Origin: Wuchereria bancrofti
Taxonomy: Eukaryota > Nematoda > Chromadorea > Rhabditida > Onchocercidae
Assembly: GCA_005281725.1 (NCBI GenBank)
Contig: SSBO01000007.1
Span: 310,001 to 374,000 of the forward strand
DNA length: 64,000 nucleotides
Direction: 5' to 3'
Below, piece by piece: positions 57,938 through 64,000 of the stretch (position 1 is the stretch's first letter; each line of letters starts with the position of its first letter). The notes beneath the pieces are model-generated. The model did not search any database and was not told the DNA's origin. It saw only the letters and a program-made list of their open reading frames with translations. Both the position numbers and the translations under genes were made by a program.

Positions 57938-60589
57938 TTGCGTGATGATTTATGCCGAAGAATTTGGTTGAGATGATTGCAATAATGATTTGTTGAAATT
58001 TGCAAGAATCTTTTTTATTGTCGTCGCTTCTTTTCCCTTTTCATTTTGCTTTCCTTTTTCTTATTTTTAGAAATTTAAATTTAAAATTTAAAAGAGAGAA
58101 AAAAAAAAACTTATTTCGATATTTGCAGTTGTCTTGCTTACATTAAAAATTCCAAACTGTATTATTTATGTCTAATTTTAGGAAATTTTAATTTTAGGAA
58201 AAAAGAATAATTTAGCTACTAATTAACTGATCTAATTTTAATCTTTTGAATATATATCTAATATTAACCTAATACATTGTGCTTTAGTTCATTTATTCAT
58301 TTCGAAACCGTAATGTTTTGTATATTAATTAAATGATTTAATTATAATATAGGATATTAATTAAATGTTTTGAGATATATGTCGTTTAGTATTTACATAA
58401 ATATTATTTTATTAATTATTTTTGCTATAAATATAAAAAAAAAAAAAACAGCTCAAGTTTAAGTCCAAGTCTAAGTTTCATAAATATTTGCATATATGGA
58501 GCAAATTTTGGGGTGTATTTCTAACTATATGTTATTGATTTATAAACAAAGGTAGTAAATGATGTTGAATATTGTAATTAATCAATATTTGATAGGTATT
58601 ACTTTTGTTTATCCTACAAATTCAACTTGGTAAATTTAAAATTTTTATTTTAATAAAAAATCTAAACATAATTTAGATCATTAAAAGAAAATCTTTTTTT
58701 GTAGTACATTTCAATATAATTCATTTCCTTTTTTTTTCTATTATACTCATAATTTATCAGTCAAATGAAAATTTTCATCCATTGGTACAATATTTACTTG
58801 GCATTAAATGTGGAGAAAAAAATTGAAAGGTCATCAAAAGGTCATTTATTATCTTCCAAAAAAAGTAAACATTTTCTCATTTCATTAAATCCATTCAATT
58901 AATAATCATTTCTTCCGATTTAATTAATTCAATTAGTTAAGGAAATAATAATAAACCTTTTGATTTCAACAAATAACAAATCAGTAAAATAATATAATTA
59001 GATAGATGCTAGCATTAAATGTGACGGATTAAAGGTTATCAAGTGATCATCGCTGTCATAGATAATAGCTTCCAAAAATAGAGTTAATTAAATATTATCA
59101 ATAAAGGGTGAAAAAAAAAATGATAAAAAGATGTAAAATCCAAAAATGAAAATTTCCATTTCTAAGATTTGTTGCTAATTTGATGATTTTGAGTTGGCTA
59201 GAAATTAAAAAATCATTTTAAATAGAAGGAAATCTTTTCGAAATGATGAATGAATTGAATTACATATTTCTACCATTTATGAATTATAATAAATCGAAAT
59301 TTTTCAATCGAAATTTATTTTATTTTACAGAAATTTGAAAAGAGATTCATTTGAGATTTGTTTGTTCCCTTTTCTTTTCTGTTTAACTTAGAGAGAAAGA
59401 GGTATGTAAGAAGAAATAAAGAAAGGAAAAAAATGAAAAATGTTAAAAAAGCAAATAAGTAAAAGTTTTTGAAATTTTCATTTTAATAATTAAATTAATT
59501 ACTCCTTCGCTTTGTTTAAAAAAATAACCAGTTTATATGAAACAAAGAATTGATAGTTTTTAAAAATTTAAAGAACAAAAAGCAATTATTTATCATTACT
59601 ATCAATATCATGACCGTTTATGCATGAAAACTTTTGCAAAAACTGAAACAGTTTTTTTTTTTTTTTAAAAGATAAATTTTAAAATTGTTGTTAAGTCACT
59701 TTTTTTTTGAATTATATGGAAATTTGTAACAATTTTACTAAAATTTACAGTATTCTTTTCTTCATTTATCATTATTGACAATAATTTTACGCTACCTTAT
59801 TTGAACCAATTTATCACATATTGCTCATTCATTTTTATCGTTTTTTTTATTTTATGTTAATCATGATGTGGTGGTTTCATCACTTTGATATTGAAAAATT
59901 GCGCGGAAAATAATGTATATGTAATATGCAATTACTTTTTTTTTCTATGAACATTACGATTTCAGTTTGCTATATTAACTATGTTGCTCACGTAACTGCG
60001 TCATAATACGTGACTTACACATATTATTCTACATGTTTAAATTATTTTCAAAATTTCCTGAAATAAAATGTATTTTCTAACTTTTTTACTTTAAAGTCAA
60101 TGTCGTTTGATGATTAAATAATTGATTGAACAAATTAGGAACAGATTCTTTCTATAATTGGCTAATTAACAAAAACCTTTTATTTTTCGACTAAGTGATT
60201 TCCATCAAATATATTCGAATAATTTTTTCTTTTTTTAAAAAATTATATTGAAGGAAAAAAAATTTTTTCTTTTGTGTTAGATTGCTAATTTATTGAGTTT
60301 AGAATTTTGTTAATTAGACATATTTTTTGTTGAAAGTTTATAAATTCATCAATTAAACATATTTTTTTTTAAATCTAAAATAGTATGAAGGCTTTAAAAT
60401 GATGAAATTCAATCCATCACATAAAAAAAAATTACCCCATTTCATTTTTTTTTTTTTGCAAAACTATTCCATTTGAGAAAAAATTTCATTTTTCTTGATG
60501 CAGTACATCACCTCTTATTGATTACTTTATCGGTATTTTCACGAGTATCAAGAGAAAAAAGAAATTACCTATAACTGAGGGTAATTTAG

Positions 60590-60616
60590 CATGCGACATG
60601 TGCCCATGCGACATGT
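60590..60616. repeat. Two copies of CATGCGACATGT at 15-nt spacing
   Basis: CATGCGACATGT at 60590-60601 and 60605-60616, about 1 kb upstream of the second innexin. Confidence 0.8.
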
Positions 60617-61599
60617 AAATATTTGATAAAGTTTAGTACTATAAAAATTAACCCCAAATTATATTCTATACAATTGTGGGCAAATCAAAAGAAATGAAAA
60701 TTTTATGTTATACTTTTGTTGCCCAATTATTCCATCTTTTAAATATCAATTCAAGCATTTAAAAAAAAGAAGGAGAACTTTCCGATCTGTCCACTAGAAA
60801 GTAATACCATAACGATTAATCGGGAACACTACTTTATTACCCACATTTTATCATCATTTTAATTTAAATACGGTAATTTTAATCAAATTTAAATTCTTCC
60901 TAATATTAATTAAATAACATTAATTGGTCTATTTTTCATTCCTTTTATTGTTTGATTTAGTCTTCCTTTCCATTTGATTTCTAGTTGTTTCCTCTTAATT
61001 GTATTTGTTTGCGATTTTATCCATTTATGTTTCATGAGGTCAAAGAACTTTTTTATGTTTTTTCTTTTTTGCTATAAAATTTTTGTAAAAATTTGAAATG
61101 AACTTTATATTATTTTAGATCACTTAAAATTTCTTAAAATATATTACACTTATAAATTTAAAATTATCAATTTTAAGTCTTTCAATTTGTTTCTTGTTTT
61201 CCTTTTTTTTTTCAAAAAAAAATTTTTTTTAATTTAAAATTATCACAAACCGTTGCGCATAAGCGACATTAGCACACAACATCAATGTCAAATGCATAAT
61301 CATATCAAAAGAATTGAAAGAAAAATTTTAAAAAAAATGAAGAAAACGAGAAGAAAAGTGAAAGGGATGATAAGATGAAAATTATTTAATTTAAAATTAA
61401 TATTTTTGTATTCTTCATAGATTTACTCAGATTTTTTTTTTTACATTTTTCTTAATTATTCTTATTTATCTATGCATAATTAATGTTTTTTTTTAGTTAT
61501 ATTATATTATTATAGTATCTATTATTCTTTAATACTTATTGTTAACGAAAGTTGCAACACGTGAAATTATATTTACTTTTGAATTTTGAAATTATTTCA

Positions 61600-61600
61600 G
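61600..61600 (+). promoter_or_regulatory. Splice acceptor 1 nt upstream of second innexin ATG (likely trans-splice site)
   Basis: AATTATTTCAG ends at 61600, and the start codon is at 61602, so the leader would add almost no 5' UTR. Confidence 0.55.
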
Positions 61601-61601
61601 G

Positions 61602-62665
61602 ATGTTATTTTTGGATGCATTCTTGAAGGGTTTGAAACCACAATTCGATGATGACGCAATCGACCGTCTCAATTATTACTATACACCTTTACTACTTGTT
61701 ATTTTTGCATTAACGCTTAGCGCTAAACAGTTTGTTTTTTTTTTAGATATATATTTATGATTTTATGATATATTCCATTTTTTATTTATTTTTTAAAAAT
61801 ATACCTTTATGATTTAAAAGGAACTTAAATTTTATAAATGATTGAAAGGAAAAAAAAATAATAGTAAATTTTAAATTCATTTAACTGACATATATGTTAG
61901 CTAATTCATCCATTACTTCATTTTTTATATATGCATGTATATACATATATATTTTTATTTATTTACATTAAAATTTTTCAATAATAAAATTTATACCTAA
62001 CAGCTCAGATAATAAATAGTCTAATGCAAAAAAGTTTTTTTTTTCTTGTTAATATAAAATTTTTTACTTTATTTGAAAGAAAAACTTTTAAATAAACAAC
62101 TTAAATTAAAAATAATCAGCAAAAGATAAATAACAAAAATTATAATGAATTTTACTGCTGTTTTTATTTATTGCTATAGTATATTTCAATTAATTTCAAT
62201 AACACTTTTCAGGTATGTTGGACAACCAATTCAATGTTGGATTCCGGCCCAGTTTACCGGTTTCTCTTCTTTTTTTTTTTTGGACATCTCAAAGAAATTT
62301 TTTTAAAAAACAAATTTTAAGCAAATTAATAGTATGTTAATAATAGCTTATCAAATTGATTTATTCAATTGTATACCGTACATTTTTTTCAAAATTATCT
62401 TTTTTATTCTCTTCTTATCAGATGTAAAATGAAATGTTTATCAAAATTTCTATCTGATATTTTTCTGTTTGATATTATCTTAAAAATAATTTCAGTATTT
62501 TCTCTCTGATAAGATAGAATATTTGATAATCATTTCATTTTTTTCCCCTTTTAGGTGCTTGGGAGCAATACAGTGAAAATTACTGTTTCGTACAAAATAC
62601 TTATTTTTTACCATTGAATCATTATATTCCACGTGATTTACATGAACGTGAAGAACGTGAAATTG
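61602..62665 (+). CDS. Second innexin, first three exons, runs past right edge
   Basis: Exons 61602-61729, 62213-62259 and 62555-62665 join in phase. They encode MLFLDAFLKGLKP, DDDAIDRLNYYYT, the first membrane segment (LLLVIFALTLSAKQ), YVGQPIQCWIPAQFTG, and AWEQYSENYCFVQNTYFLPL, then stop at EEREIG with donor G|GTACGT. The next residues should be YYQWVP, but no such exon is found up to 64000, so it lies beyond the window. Exons 1 and 2 have exactly the lengths (128 and 47 nt) and phases of those in the upstream innexin, while exon 3 is shorter (111 against 153 nt) because extracellular loop 1 is shorter. Both extracellular loop-1 cysteines are present. It forms gap-junction channels in the plasma membrane; the specific inx orthologue is not identified. 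Confidence 0.92.
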
Positions 62666-64000
62666 GTACGTTCATTTACTTTAAATGAAATAATTGTTTA
62701 AATGCTTAAACAGAAATAAACTATGTAAAATTTCCTAATGACACTTTTTTCTTTCCATTTTTTCTTGTTTTTGCTTTTTTTTTTTTATCTTTTTTGTTAA
62801 TTTAATGAAAAACGAAATTAATTTGAAAAATTTCCCTTCTCTCTCTTTTTTCTTTTTTTTATTGAACATATGTATGAGATAAAAGCTATGTAAAGCGTTT
62901 ACAACAGGGAAAAATTCGTGGAATTTGAGAAATTAAATGAAATCTTATTCAATTTTTTTTCTTTCTTTTTATCTTTATTTTTGTTGAAAGATTAAAAAGG
63001 AAAGTAATTTTCTTTTCTTTTCTTTTCATTTTTTCGATTTTTTCTCTTTAATATAAATTTTTTAAACTATTTGTCAACATTTATTCTAATGAAATCGATA
63101 AATAAAATAAATAAGTAGACGTAAATTAGACAAATATGTGACTAATGATTAATTTTAATTTGATTGCTAATATTTCTCATGTTAATTTATTATAAATCAA
63201 ATAAAAAAATTTAATTGAACTTCTTTTTCTCGAATTTTTAAACAATTTTCAATCGATCACTATTATAAATTTACAAATAATTCTATTTTAAAAATTTTTA
63301 TATCTCAAAACTAACTAACTCCATTTCTGTACGCTTTTTTTTTAAAAAAAAATATCCTTACTAACTAAAACTTGTTAATATCATTTATTAATTTAACATA
63401 TTATTGAAATATTTAACGAATAACTTATTGTTCGAGGCAATGAGTTATTTGAATTTATAGTTCAATTCATAAACACAAAATCAGTTTAATTAACAAACTA
63501 TGTTTGGTGGATAATATTTAGATGAATTCATATTGCGTATAAAATTTGTCTCTCTCATAGTTGTTTACTTATTTCAATGTATTTATACCAATTGTATGAC
63601 AATTCAGTAAAGTGTACATTATGAAATGCATTATTGTATGCGATAATTTCCGCCAATTCATTTAATGAATGGCGCATTATTCGTTGTTGAATGATTTTTG
63701 ATAAATATTAATGTTAGGGAATGCATTTTTCATCATTGTTTGGGGTTGTTTGGGGCAAAAAAAAAAAAAGAAAAATAAAAGCGCAAGTGAAATTGTTGGG
63801 ATTGTATGAATTGTCGCATAATTTTTCCTCTTCAAATGTGAATTGCTTCATTTTTTTTTTTTTTTTCTTTTTTCAGGGACCAATGGAGTTTTTTGAAAGT
63901 TTAAATATGTGTATATGTATTTATACATGTTAACAGATAAGACAATAAGATTTATTGAAATTTAAATGCATGTTGACAAATAAGACAGCAAGATTTATTG
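62666..64000 (+). other. Intron 3 of the second innexin (open at right edge)
   Basis: AT-rich sequence with long T runs. A TTTTTTCAG at about 63869-63877 could be an acceptor, but the sequence after it hits a stop in the required phase and lacks YYQWVP, so it is not used. Confidence 0.6.

Larger units (their letters stand above)
53556..61601. other. Intergenic region between the two innexins
   Basis: Eight kilobases of strongly AT-rich DNA with T tracts, a CT microsatellite (55401-55426) and a 15-nt tandem repeat (57878-57937). I see no coding exon in it. Confidence 0.55.

Noticed and set aside
63869..63933. Possible fourth exon of the second innexin after TTTTTTCAG
   Set aside because: Required phase reaches TGA quickly and lacks the YYQWVP signature expected at this point.

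Overview
The window looks like nuclear DNA from a nematode, most likely a filarial or other spirurid worm. It is very AT-rich, its genes are split into many short exons, introns mostly end in TTTTCAG, and several coding starts sit 0-23 nt after such an acceptor, as expected for spliced-leader trans-splicing. The gene content is metazoan and protostome: a Runt-domain factor, a homeobox gene, a YTHDC2-family helicase, GlcNAc-transferase I and two innexins. I see no prokaryotic operons, CRISPR array, rRNA, tRNA or intact transposon. The species is inferred from composition and families, not proven. Layout: (1) 195-1786, minus, two exons of a Runt-domain gene (rnt-1/RUNX) whose 3' part leaves the window. 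(2) 1787-9821, about 8 kb without a gene, holding satellite-like and simple repeats and a small GC-richer island with Runt-type sites. (3) 9822-12357, minus, a complete three-exon homeobox gene of Mnx/ceh-12 type with an Asn/Ser/Thr-rich N-terminus. (4) 12358-16186, AT-rich spacer with a cluster of GATA-type sites. (5) 16187-31895, minus, a large helicase gene of the YTHDC2/Bgcn family; 35 exons join in phase to about 1590 codons. It has R3H, intact DEIH helicase motifs and an Arg/Gly-rich tail, but I see no YTH domain and no ankyrin repeats. (6) 31896-35379, spacer between divergent genes. (7) 35380-39267, plus, a complete eight-exon GlcNAc-transferase I (MGAT1, gly-12/13/14 family). (8) 39268-47257, spacer with a pyrimidine-rich island near 45.2-46.0 kb. 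(9) 47258-53555, plus, a complete nine-exon innexin of 409 aa. (10) 53556-61601, AT-rich spacer with a 15-nt tandem repeat. (11) 61602-62665, plus, the first three exons of a second innexin whose first two exons match the first innexin's in length (128 and 47 nt); it runs off the right edge. The genes do not form one pathway: there are two developmental transcription factors, an RNA-regulatory helicase, an N-glycan enzyme and a tandem pair of gap-junction genes. The helicase is the most unusual gene, because of its domain loss, its Tyr/Gln/Pro-rich insert between the RecA domains, its GC-AG introns, and a 2.9 kb intron that may hide plus-strand coding fragments. Exon boundaries were derived by hand from splice signals, reading phase and family motifs, so single boundaries may be off where noted.
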